Assembly (NCBI GenBank): GCA_030700255.1
Contig: JAUYJN010000042.1
Location: 1 to 64,000 of the forward strand
Source of the DNA: Candidatus Peregrinibacteria bacterium
GTDB taxonomy: Bacteria; Patescibacteriota; Gracilibacteria; UBA1369; JABINC01
DNA: 64,000 nucleotides
Direction: 5' to 3'
Below are positions 1 through 7,829 of the stretch, in pieces. A program made the position numbers and the translations under genes. Below the pieces are notes generated by a model. The model did not search any database. It was not told the DNA's origin and saw only the letters and a list, made by a program, of their open reading frames with translations. Every line of letters starts with the position of its first letter. The first letter of the stretch is position 1.

Positions 1-253
1 TTATTGTACAATCCCTCCTTCCGGGAAGAGTTTTTGTACAAGATAACGTACAAAATCTGTGCACGTGCACACTTCCACATGATCAAAATTCATTAAATTT
101 GTTTTCGTACGTTTGGATTTTTTAGATTTCAGCATCTACATGCTCTCGAACATACTTTTGATTGCCCAATTTGTTTCAAGAACCGCAGGCGACTTGACAA
201 ATTCAGCCCAGATGGTGTACCCTTGCGTCTAATTACATTTTAAGTATATTAAA
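1..253. other. Intergenic segment with short palindromes
   Basis: I see no convincing gene here. The segment holds two identical palindromes TTGTACAA (4-11 and 34-41, centres 30 bp apart), a related GTACAA at 48-53, and a perfect 12-bp palindrome GTGCACGTGCAC at 59-70. A TTGACA at 194-199 has no good -10 partner. These could be operator sites for a gene upstream of the window or for the small gene that follows. Confidence 0.4.
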
Positions 254-652
254 ATGAGAGGAAATCATAAAAAACCTATTCTAAGTGTTTGTATAACACA
301 AGGAAAAAGAGATCGTGTACTAATAGAAAGTGTTGATAAGCTAGTTCCGCAAAAAAGCTTACTACAAAAATTAGCTTTACCTGGAGCTTTAATGGCAGCT
401 ATTTTAGCATTTGGATTTCGAGATGAATTAAACGACTTAATAAATAGCCAAAGAAATCCTGAAGAAATACCACTCAACGAAAGAATAGATGCATATCCTG
501 GAGAAGAGATTGGTTGGGAAATAGATGACGGAAGCGCCTATCCACAAATAACTGAAAAGGAAGCCGAGGTTAGATTCGAAGATGAAGCACATTCTTCAAA
601 AACAGCTTTTTCAGCAAGTAATTCGTCTCTTCGAGCCCAAACGGGAGAATAG
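254..652 (+). CDS. Hypothetical single-pass membrane protein
   Basis: A 132-residue protein I do not recognise. It has a basic N-terminal part (to about residue 37), one hydrophobic segment (about 38-55, rich in Leu/Ala/Ile) and an acidic, Glu-rich C-terminal tail, so it is probably a single-pass membrane protein. The ATG is preceded by an A+T-rich stretch with TATATT at 245-250. There is no Shine-Dalgarno sequence, as for most genes in the window. Its last 83 bp overlap the 3' end of murJ on the opposite strand, so either the overlap is real or this reading frame is partly fortuitous. The coding-like first half and the plausible topology favour a real gene, but no function can be offered. 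Confidence 0.5.
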   Translation: MRGNHKKPILSVCITQGKRDRVLIESVDKLVPQKSLLQKLALPGALMAAILAFGFRDELNDLINSQRNPEEIPLNERIDAYPGEEIGWEIDDGSAYPQITEKEAEVRFEDEAHSSKTAFSASNSSLRAQTGE

Positions 653-2186
653 AACAGAAAAATACTATAATACCGACCACTATACTCGCACAAAGTGCGA
701 GTATTTGATTTAGTGAAGAAACTTCTGCAAAAGCTATAAGATAAATATTCATGAAATATACAGCAATTCCCATGATTATCCCTGCAAATAAAATAGCCCC
801 TACTCTTCTCAGATCAAAAATTTGCATACCTGATAAGAATTTTGATCTCAAGAATATCACCAATAAAACCATGTTCAGAAGTGAAGTTAAGCTAGTCGCA
901 AGTGCTATACCATAAACACCAAGCTCTAGGGAAAGTGCGAAATAAAAGTTCAATCCGATATTTAAAATCATAGCACTAACACTTATCAAAACAGGAGTAA
1001 GTGTGTTTTTGAATGCATAAAAAGTTCGTGCAAAGACAGGAATCAAACTTTGACCAAGCAGCCCTATAAGAAAGAAAGCCAGCGTATTGCCGGTAAGCAA
1101 AATATCATTATCTGTAAACGCACCATTGCCAAGAATCACATCTACGATTTGAAATCGAAGCACAAAAAGACCAACTGCGGCAGGTACTACAAAATACAAA
1201 ATACTTACAACTATTTTACCTAGATGATTTGCAAATTTTTTACGAAATTCGAGAGTTGGTTTGCCTGCTTTTTCTATATCAACCGCCATAGAGGAAAGTG
1301 TCGCAAAAGACGCAATAGCAAACGAAATACCCACCATCCCCATCGGCAAACTATTCAAATTTACGGCATAATTTAAAATTGTAATACTCCCGGTAGCTAA
1401 CAATGAACCAACCAAAGTATCAAAAATCAAATTCACCTGCATGACTGACATGCCCAAAATACGCGGAATAACCAGACGAATCATCTTACGTAAATACGGA
1501 TCTTTCAAACAAACAAAAGGCCTGTATCTAAATTTCAGTGCCAATACCCCGGGAATTTGAATAAGTAAATTTAAAAATGCACCAACGATTACACCTCCGG
1601 CAACAGCAAAAACCCCATACTGCTGCGCAAAAAAATATATACCTAAAATAATACCAATATTATAAAAAATCGGTGCGATAGCTATATAAAAGAATTTATC
1701 AAAAGTATTTTGAGCCGCCTGCAAGACAGCACTAATACCAAAAAATATTGGTGAAACAAGCATTATCCTCGTAACTAAAATAGTGAGCGGAAAATCTCCT
1801 CCGGTAAAACCAGGGACTAAAAATCGAACAATGAAAGGAGCAAACAAGAAAGCAATACCTCCAAATAAAATAACTGCACAAAGAACAACATTCAAAACGT
1901 TTGAAACAAATAGTGAGCCACCTTCATCAAGAGTTTTACCTTTACCATGCATCACTTCAGTCAATACAGGCACAAAAGCCGCGGACACAGCGCCCATAAT
2001 CAAAATAGCATATATAAAGTCAGGAATTCGAAATGCAGCATAATAAACATCAAGATTAAAAGCCCCTTCTCCTTGAGCTCCAAATGTACCGGCAAGCAGA
2101 TGGTCACGAACAACCCCGAGAAGTCTACTCAAAAGAGAAGAAAACCCCAATATAAATGCGCTTTTATAGAGAAGTGATTTCGTCAT
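570..2186 (-). CDS. murJ: Lipid II flippase MurJ
   Basis: Polytopic membrane protein of the MurJ/MviN family, which flips lipid-linked peptidoglycan precursors across the inner membrane. About 14 hydrophobic segments can be counted over 538 residues, the usual family size. The N-terminal region has the family-typical SRLLGVVRD stretch and a conserved arginine-rich cytoplasmic loop. I chose the ATG at 2186, giving an N-terminus beginning MTKSLLYKSA. A longer frame to 2267 would add 27 hydrophobic residues not typical of the family and would run into the divergent promoter and the start of the neighbouring gene. It is transcribed divergently from the HEAT-repeat transporter gene, and its 3' end overlaps the small gene at 254-652. 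Confidence 0.93.
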   Translation of the reverse strand: MTKSLLYKSAFILGFSSLLSRLLGVVRDHLLAGTFGAQGEGAFNLDVYYAAFRIPDFIYAILIMGAVSAAFVPVLTEVMHGKGKTLDEGGSLFVSNVLNVVLCAVILFGGIAFLFAPFIVRFLVPGFTGGDFPLTILVTRIMLVSPIFFGISAVLQAAQNTFDKFFYIAIAPIFYNIGIILGIYFFAQQYGVFAVAGGVIVGAFLNLLIQIPGVLALKFRYRPFVCLKDPYLRKMIRLVIPRILGMSVMQVNLIFDTLVGSLLATGSITILNYAVNLNSLPMGMVGISFAIASFATLSSMAVDIEKAGKPTLEFRKKFANHLGKIVVSILYFVVPAAVGLFVLRFQIVDVILGNGAFTDNDILLTGNTLAFFLIGLLGQSLIPVFARTFYAFKNTLTPVLISVSAMILNIGLNFYFALSLELGVYGIALATSLTSLLNMVLLVIFLRSKFLSGMQIFDLRRVGAILFAGIIMGIAVYFMNIYLIAFAEVSSLNQILALCASIVVGIIVFFCSILPFGLEETNYLLKKLFLKNVLHLRI

Positions 2187-2226
2187 AAGTTCGCCTTTTT
2201 TAGTACTTTTAGAAAGATCGTTTTTC

Positions 2227-2235
2227 TGGTATACT
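2227..2235 (+). promoter_or_regulatory. Extended -10 promoter for the transporter-phosphatase pair
   Basis: TGGTATACT is an extended -10 element (TGn followed by TATACT) 32 bp before the ATG at 2268. No good -35 is seen, as is common with extended -10 promoters. Confidence 0.5.
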
Positions 2236-2267
2236 ATAAAGATTATTATATACAAATAAAACAGCAA

Positions 2268-4769
2268 ATGTTCGGCAAAATAAACCTAATCAAAACATTT
2301 GGGGTAGGAAGCAGCTCATTCTCTAGAATATCTGTGTCTTGGCTAGTAAATTTTTTCTACAGATTTAGCTTTATGCTTGGGTGGACTGTTATAACGGCAA
2401 TTTTTGTAAATAGAATCGGAATAGAGTCATTACCATTTCTATTTATAGGAAATGCAATTCTTGTAATGTGCGGGACTTTAGTCTTCTCTGAACTAATAAG
2501 ATTTATCAACAAAGCAACTCTAATTACGGTAACTTTGATGATAGCAGCAGTGATATTATTCTCCGCAGCAACATTCATATTACCACGCAGCGAATTATGG
2601 TTTTTGATAACAAGCCTCGTTGGAATAAGCCTCTTCCTCGGACAACTAAATATACTAATACAACTCTTCATCGAAGATATGTTCACGCCAATAGAAAGCG
2701 AGTCTGCATTTCCGGTTATTGAAACGTCAGAAACTATAGGAGGTATCGTCGCCGGTATCGTACTGACATCGCTTGGTAGCTTTATAGCACCGTACAAATT
2801 TCTTTATTTACTCATAATTATTTCATTTTTAATAATACCAACAATAGCTGTTTTTAAACGCAATTGTCACAATGACCTTCCAAATTTAAATTTACACAAA
2901 AAAGAAAAACTAAGAGAAATTAGTAAATTACAAAGGATCGAGGAAGGCTGGGCTGAAATAAAAAAAACCAGCTTCTTACAAGGAGTTGTAGTTATCATAT
3001 TGTGCCAATTTATCATTTTCAATCTTGTTGAGTTTCAATATACCAAAGCGATCCAGCAAAAAGTATACAATGCCCATGAGGAGACCATAGTAATGGACAC
3101 TGGAATACAACTAGCCTCCACAGAATATGCAACAACGGACGAATCTCATGCGACATTCATAGAAAACTCTAAACTGGAAAAAGAACTCGCTTATACGCTC
3201 GGATTTTTCCAGATGATAATAAGTGCATTTGCATTATTAATGCAACTTTTCGTTGCAAGTAAAATCATAAAAAAAATCGGTATCATACAAAGTATACTCG
3301 TACATCCATTGCTTATGATTGCAAACTTTTCAATTATGACAATGCATTTCAACATCTCTACTGCATTTATATCAAAAACAGGATTTGAAATGACTAGATC
3401 GATTTTTCAAAATGCATACTTAACAAGCTATTATTCATTGAGAGAAGAAGTACGTGAAGAAATAAAAGAATTTATGGAAGGTATCATAACTCCACTCGGA
3501 GCAATAATCGGTACTGGATTTATATTTCTATTTGAATATTTATTACATGACAGTCAAATAACTCTCGGTATCAATATCGCAATGTTGGCGGTCGCATTTG
3601 TAATGTCATACGTGATCTACAACTCACAAAAAGAATACACGAAGGTAAGTAGCCATGCATTGAAACTAATAGACAACACTGCCGACAAATTAAACTCAAT
3701 AGAATTGCTAAGCCAAAAGGGACACAGGGACTCCGCTAAAATATTGATGAAAGCATTGGATAGTCCTATCGAAAAAAATATAGTAAAAATTAAAATCCTT
3801 GAAGCCCTAGGGAGAATAAAAGATGGAGACGCTATCCCAATGATAATTCGATATATCGACAATCCAAACCCGGAAGTTCAGATGGCGGCAGTCAATGCTC
3901 TTTATCAATATAAACAAATAAATAAACATCTTTTTCAAAATGCATTCGCTAAATTCAGAATCGTAACGGCGCTAAAAAATCTATTTGAAAGAAACGCACC
4001 AATAGAAACAAAAGAAGTAGTGATAAAAATACTCACAAGGGTTAATCAACAAGCTACAGTAGAATATTTAATTGAATTACTGCGTATAGGCGGAGCAGAG
4101 TTAAAACGTGATTGTATTAAAGTAATGGCATGCTTCAAAGATACAAGCGCATCACATTTCATCCAAGGCTTCCTCATTTCTAATAATGTTGAACTTCGAT
4201 GCTCTGCAATGACAGCAGTTTGGATAAATGATGAACATAAACAATTTATCAGAAAAGAACTCAAGTCATTATTGAAATCATCAAAAGACAATCATGTAAT
4301 AAATGCGATGGAAGTTATAGGAGAATTACGCTTGATGGATTTCAAATCACATATCTTAGAATTAAGTAAATCAAAAAGACAAGCCATAGAAGAATCCGCT
4401 TTGAAAGTATTGATGCAACTAGAAGACAAGGATGCGATAGCTCCATTTATAAACTTGCTGCTAAATAGCAAACATAATTACAAGCAAATCAAAACGTACA
4501 TGCAAAGTGAGCATATTAGTGAGAAATTCAAAAAACTAATAAATGCAAAACTTAATGATAAAGTCAGTATGCACATACATGGAATACTGCTTCAAAATAA
4601 CAATAAAACATTATCAGAGTTCAGCCTCTATACATTAAAAGAACTTAAGCATTTCTATGATCTTATCGGCAAAGACAGAGAGGTTACGCATATTTCAGAG
4701 ATAATCGACAAAACTTTAAAACCTCACATGAAGCGTTACAAAAACAAACTTAATCCACAAAACACTTAA
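2268..4769 (+). CDS. Nucleotide-transporter/MFS-like membrane protein with HEAT-repeat tail
   Basis: An 833-residue fusion. The N-terminal half (about 15-455) has roughly 12 membrane segments with the look of the ATP:ADP antiporter (NTT/Npt) and MFS-like families. The C-terminal half (about 470-770) is soluble and made of helical pairs resembling HEAT repeats, for example the stretches around residues 485-540, where 'IKILEALGRIKD' and 'VQMAAVNALY' are typical. HEAT-carrying NTT-like proteins are known in several bacteria, where the soluble part is thought to bind partner proteins. The substrate cannot be told from sequence. The stop codon is followed at once by the ATG of a SpoIIE-type phosphatase gene with no intervening base, so the two are surely co-transcribed and may work together, with the phosphatase regulating transport or reading it out. 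That functional link is inference. Confidence 0.7.
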   Translation: MFGKINLIKTFGVGSSSFSRISVSWLVNFFYRFSFMLGWTVITAIFVNRIGIESLPFLFIGNAILVMCGTLVFSELIRFINKATLITVTLMIAAVILFSAATFILPRSELWFLITSLVGISLFLGQLNILIQLFIEDMFTPIESESAFPVIETSETIGGIVAGIVLTSLGSFIAPYKFLYLLIIISFLIIPTIAVFKRNCHNDLPNLNLHKKEKLREISKLQRIEEGWAEIKKTSFLQGVVVIILCQFIIFNLVEFQYTKAIQQKVYNAHEETIVMDTGIQLASTEYATTDESHATFIENSKLEKELAYTLGFFQMIISAFALLMQLFVASKIIKKIGIIQSILVHPLLMIANFSIMTMHFNISTAFISKTGFEMTRSIFQNAYLTSYYSLREEVREEIKEFMEGIITPLGAIIGTGFIFLFEYLLHDSQITLGINIAMLAVAFVMSYVIYNSQKEYTKVSSHALKLIDNTADKLNSIELLSQKGHRDSAKILMKALDSPIEKNIVKIKILEALGRIKDGDAIPMIIRYIDNPNPEVQMAAVNALYQYKQINKHLFQNAFAKFRIVTALKNLFERNAPIETKEVVIKILTRVNQQATVEYLIELLRIGGAELKRDCIKVMACFKDTSASHFIQGFLISNNVELRCSAMTAVWINDEHKQFIRKELKSLLKSSKDNHVINAMEVIGELRLMDFKSHILELSKSKRQAIEESALKVLMQLEDKDAIAPFINLLLNSKHNYKQIKTYMQSEHISEKFKKLINAKLNDKVSMHIHGILLQNNNKTLSEFSLYTLKELKHFYDLIGKDREVTHISEIIDKTLKPHMKRYKNKLNPQNT

Positions 4770-5864
4770 ATGAATTTCTACAAAATAAAAAGTAGTTTAA
4801 TTTTGAAAGTAATCATACATATATTGCTTGTTATGTGTATAGCAACAATCGGACTACTTATATTACAAAAAACTAATAAAATAGATATTTCATTAGTCAG
4901 TGGACTTAGCATTATGATAATCACTTCCCTACTCTACATAATATTCATGTATATAGAATTCATTCGTCCAACAAAAAAGATACTCCATGAAATGAAAGCT
5001 CTTTTAACAGGGAAAAGATATAGAAGAGTAATTACTACGCGCGTAGATGAAATAGGTGTAATCGGACATTTCTTCAATGATATAACAAAAAACCTAGAAC
5101 AAATATCCACAGATCTAAACGCTCACAGACGTATAACAAAAGAACTGGATATAGCTCATCAGATACAACAAAATCTCTTACCTCAATCAGCACCAAACGT
5201 AGACGAGCTGGATATTGTTGCAAAAACAAAACCCGCCGAAGAAATCGGAGGGGATAGCTTCGATTTTATGGACAAAGAAAACAATCTCTTCTTTTACATT
5301 GGGGATGTGACTGGACATGGCGTGCCGGCAGGACTGGTTATGATCATGGTCGATACTCTACTTGATACATTCATAGACAAAGAGATGAACTCAAAAGACG
5401 TACTTACAAACACAAACAAATATCTACAACCAAAAATATCGTCCACAATGTTTATGACGATGGTAATGTTCAGATGGGATAAGCAAAATAAAAAAATGTA
5501 TTACACAGGTGCGGGACATGAGCACGTCGTTATATATCGCCAAAGTACACATAAATGCGAATCATATCCTGCTGGAGGAATAGCTCTTGGTATGGTGCCT
5601 GATAATTCGAAAATGCTAATTGAAAAAGAAATCGACTTTCAATCGGGGGATACATTAATACTTTATTCTGATGGAATAACTGAAGGAGAAAATTCAAACG
5701 GCGAATTATATGGACTTGAAAGATTAAAAAAAGCTGCTGAGAAATTCGGCAACCTACCAAGTTCAAATTTAATTTTTGAAAGTATCTCAAAAGACTTCAG
5801 TTCATTCATCGAAGGGCACATTCAAGATGATGACATGAGTATTATGATTGTAAGAAGGAAGTGA
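4770..5864 (+). CDS. Membrane-bound SpoIIE/RsbU-type serine phosphatase
   Basis: A 364-residue PPM (PP2C-like) phosphatase of the SpoIIE/RsbU class. Two membrane segments lie at about 10-30 and 37-60, followed by a HAMP-like linker and coiled coil (about 62-128) and the catalytic domain (about 130-364). Metal-binding motifs are visible: GGDSFDF near 160, GDVTGHGVPAG near 178, SDGITEG near 300 and a closing DDDMS near 355. This class normally dephosphorylates anti-sigma-factor antagonists or other Ser/Thr-phosphorylated partners. No cognate anti-anti-sigma gene is nearby, but an ECF sigma/anti-sigma pair lies 25 kb away. The gene starts directly after the transporter-HEAT gene stop. It ends in TGA followed immediately by TAA. 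Confidence 0.87.
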   Translation: MNFYKIKSSLILKVIIHILLVMCIATIGLLILQKTNKIDISLVSGLSIMIITSLLYIIFMYIEFIRPTKKILHEMKALLTGKRYRRVITTRVDEIGVIGHFFNDITKNLEQISTDLNAHRRITKELDIAHQIQQNLLPQSAPNVDELDIVAKTKPAEEIGGDSFDFMDKENNLFFYIGDVTGHGVPAGLVMIMVDTLLDTFIDKEMNSKDVLTNTNKYLQPKISSTMFMTMVMFRWDKQNKKMYYTGAGHEHVVIYRQSTHKCESYPAGGIALGMVPDNSKMLIEKEIDFQSGDTLILYSDGITEGENSNGELYGLERLKKAAEKFGNLPSSNLIFESISKDFSSFIEGHIQDDDMSIMIVRRK

Positions 5865-5921
5865 TAAAACTACTTAATAAGCTCTCCAACTATATCATCC
5901 AAACTATGTTCAGCCTTAAGC

Positions 5922-6875
5922 CTATTTTGCCAAAAGATTTATCTTAATTTCCATATCGAACCCGAGACTTTTCAACGCAAGCCCTGAAATAACATTGAAT
6001 TTTGACGCATCTTCACCATCAGGTAAAAATCTATATTTCTCAACAAAAGCAACTGAAAGAGAAAGCCCAGGTCCAAGCAGCTCTTTCATCGACTTCCCGA
6101 CACCATCAATATCACCAGAAACCAGGACATGTGTCATCTCAGTCCCAACAACACTTACGAAAGCTTCTTTTGATTTTTTCAAATCCTCCAAAAGCAAATC
6201 AGGTTTTTCTTTAAATTTATTTAAAGCAATCATATTACTATCAACAACATCCTTCCCCAAAAATGAAAACCAAGTAATAAATCCTCCACGAATATTTATA
6301 AGAAAAAAATTCTTAACCTTATCAAAATTCAAAGGAATATTACGAAGTAGGCTCAAAGATTCAGGCTCAAGAAAAACAGGCTTAAGCCCACAGGAATTTT
6401 TGATAACTTCATAATACTGGTCAATTATAAGCCTTCGCACAGCGACAACAAAAACAATCTGTTTATCCACATGACTAGAGACGTGATAATCATATTTGAT
6501 TTCATGCAAAGGCACTGGGATAGTCTCCCCAACCAGCCTTTCAAGCTCCGCATCAAATTCTTTACCTTTAAGAGCTAAAGGTAAATGAAAAAGATACTCA
6601 TAACTTTGAGACTCTTGGAAAGCAACAAAACATTTTTTAGAAATAATTGGATTAGGTTTGATTTCAGCCAAAAACCTTTTAATACCCTCACTAAGAGGCT
6701 GCTCTTGTAAGATTTCCCCATCTTTCACAACGCCAGCATTGAACCTCTTCTCACCAATAGCAAGGACTTGCGGAGCCTCAGGCCTCCCATCGAGCTGCAG
6801 AGCCTGTATAAACTCATCAGTTATATACAATGCAAACGGCTTACCAGGAATCAAATTTTTTAGAAATTCAAGCAT
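5922..6875 (-). CDS. pilM: Type IV pilus actin-like protein PilM
   Basis: A 317-residue actin/FtsA-fold protein of the PilM family, the cytoplasmic ATP-binding component that links the pilus motor to the inner-membrane alignment complex. An early strand with FALYITDEFIQALQL matches the family's first phosphate-binding region, and the C-terminal region contains the VLVSGD segment expected of the second subdomain. It is the last gene of the minus-strand pilus operon, 4 bp after the preceding minor-pilin gene. The usual partners PilN and PilO do not follow, so they must lie elsewhere or be replaced. The 3' end converges on the phosphatase gene. Confidence 0.8.
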   Translation of the reverse strand: MLEFLKNLIPGKPFALYITDEFIQALQLDGRPEAPQVLAIGEKRFNAGVVKDGEILQEQPLSEGIKRFLAEIKPNPIISKKCFVAFQESQSYEYLFHLPLALKGKEFDAELERLVGETIPVPLHEIKYDYHVSSHVDKQIVFVVAVRRLIIDQYYEVIKNSCGLKPVFLEPESLSLLRNIPLNFDKVKNFFLINIRGGFITWFSFLGKDVVDSNMIALNKFKEKPDLLLEDLKKSKEAFVSVVGTEMTHVLVSGDIDGVGKSMKELLGPGLSLSVAFVEKYRFLPDGEDASKFNVISGLALKSLGFDMEIKINLLAK

Positions 6876-6879
6876 AATT

Positions 6880-7278
6880 TTAATCAGTTATCTCACTCCA
6901 AGAAGTAATCACGAACTCAGGCGACAAAGTAACAACAGCTTCTATTTCCCTATCATAATCAGTGCCATACGTAGCCACAACATTTATTGTACGCGTACTT
7001 CCATGACCTGTCACAACTATAATACAGGAGATATTCCCCAATGTTAAAACTTCTCCAGTATATGAGCTACTATTATTCAATCCCAACAGTCCTTCATCAA
7101 GACACCCATCAGTGCCTGAGAAAATCTCAAGAGATTTATTTTGATGTGCTCCAGTTTGAGTTTCATCAATACCTTTGAGAGTTGCGCTCATCGCAATAAG
7201 AAGTATAACTGCAGATACAATGATAATAACTATAAGTGTCGCAATTCCTCGTCTATTTGTATATGCATTCAAATTCAT
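6880..7278 (-). CDS. PilX-like minor pilin / pilus-associated protein
   Basis: A 132-residue protein with a short basic leader, then RRGIATLIVIIIVSAVILLIAMSATL, a single hydrophobic helix resembling the N-terminus of PilX-type minor pilins. The glutamate at position 5 of mature pilins is absent, as in PilX/PulK-like proteins. The C-terminal two thirds are rich in Ser, Gly and Thr with two cysteines (near residues 58 and 84) that could form a disulfide. It lies in a tight operon, 8 bp after the PilW-like gene and 4 bp before pilM. Its position suggests a minor component of the pilus tip or initiation complex. This is family analogy only. Confidence 0.62.
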   Translation of the reverse strand: MNLNAYTNRRGIATLIVIIIVSAVILLIAMSATLKGIDETQTGAHQNKSLEIFSGTDGCLDEGLLGLNNSSSYTGEVLTLGNISCIIVVTGHGSTRTINVVATYGTDYDREIEAVVTLSPEFVITSWSEITD

Positions 7279-7286
7279 AATATTTA

Positions 7287-7829
7287 TTATTTTTCACGAA
7301 TAGATACCGCGGTCTCGAAACTCAAATTACGATCACGCAAAGGATCTTCCCCAGTTGTAATATGCACAAGTGTTATTTCAATATTAATATTAGCAGGTTC
7401 GGTATCACGAGTAAGGTTCGTAAGTACAAAATTCGTTAAATTCACTTTATCACTTGTAATATCCACCGCAGGATCGGTCCCATCTTGCATACGTAATTTT
7501 GTTATACTAATAACCTGGCCACCTACAGTTACATCCTTAGCATAAGTATCAAAAACGACATCAGTATTCGGACCAGAAAGATCCAAAGTCAAGACGCCTG
7601 GGCTCACACCAAAAGTCGAACTACCTATTACTACATCCTCAGCAGCATGTATTTCTTGCGTTATCTTCTCAAGTACAAACCGACCATTCTGAGTTAACTC
7701 CGAAGACACATCGACCTTCACACCAGAGCCAATAACAGCCCAAGCAAATGTAATAACAGATACAAGTACTCCCGAAGCAATTGCTACGTAAATGATCAAT
7801 TCAATTAATGTAAATCCTTTATTTCGCAT
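7287..7829 (-). CDS. PilW/PulJ-like minor prepilin
   Basis: A 180-residue prepilin with a textbook class III signal: leader MRNKG followed by FTLIELIIYVAIASGVLV, with cleavage expected after the glycine and Glu5 present. The rest is a beta-rich globular domain, with a predicted match to the PilW/PulJ minor pilin type. Its ATG overlaps the end of the propeller-pilin gene by 11 bp, so translation is probably coupled. It probably acts in pilus initiation or tip assembly with the other three minor pilins of this operon. No prepilin peptidase gene is present in the window. Confidence 0.78.
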   Translation of the reverse strand: MRNKGFTLIELIIYVAIASGVLVSVITFAWAVIGSGVKVDVSSELTQNGRFVLEKITQEIHAAEDVVIGSSTFGVSPGVLTLDLSGPNTDVVFDTYAKDVTVGGQVISITKLRMQDGTDPAVDITSDKVNLTNFVLTNLTRDTEPANINIEITLVHITTGEDPLRDRNLSFETAVSIREK

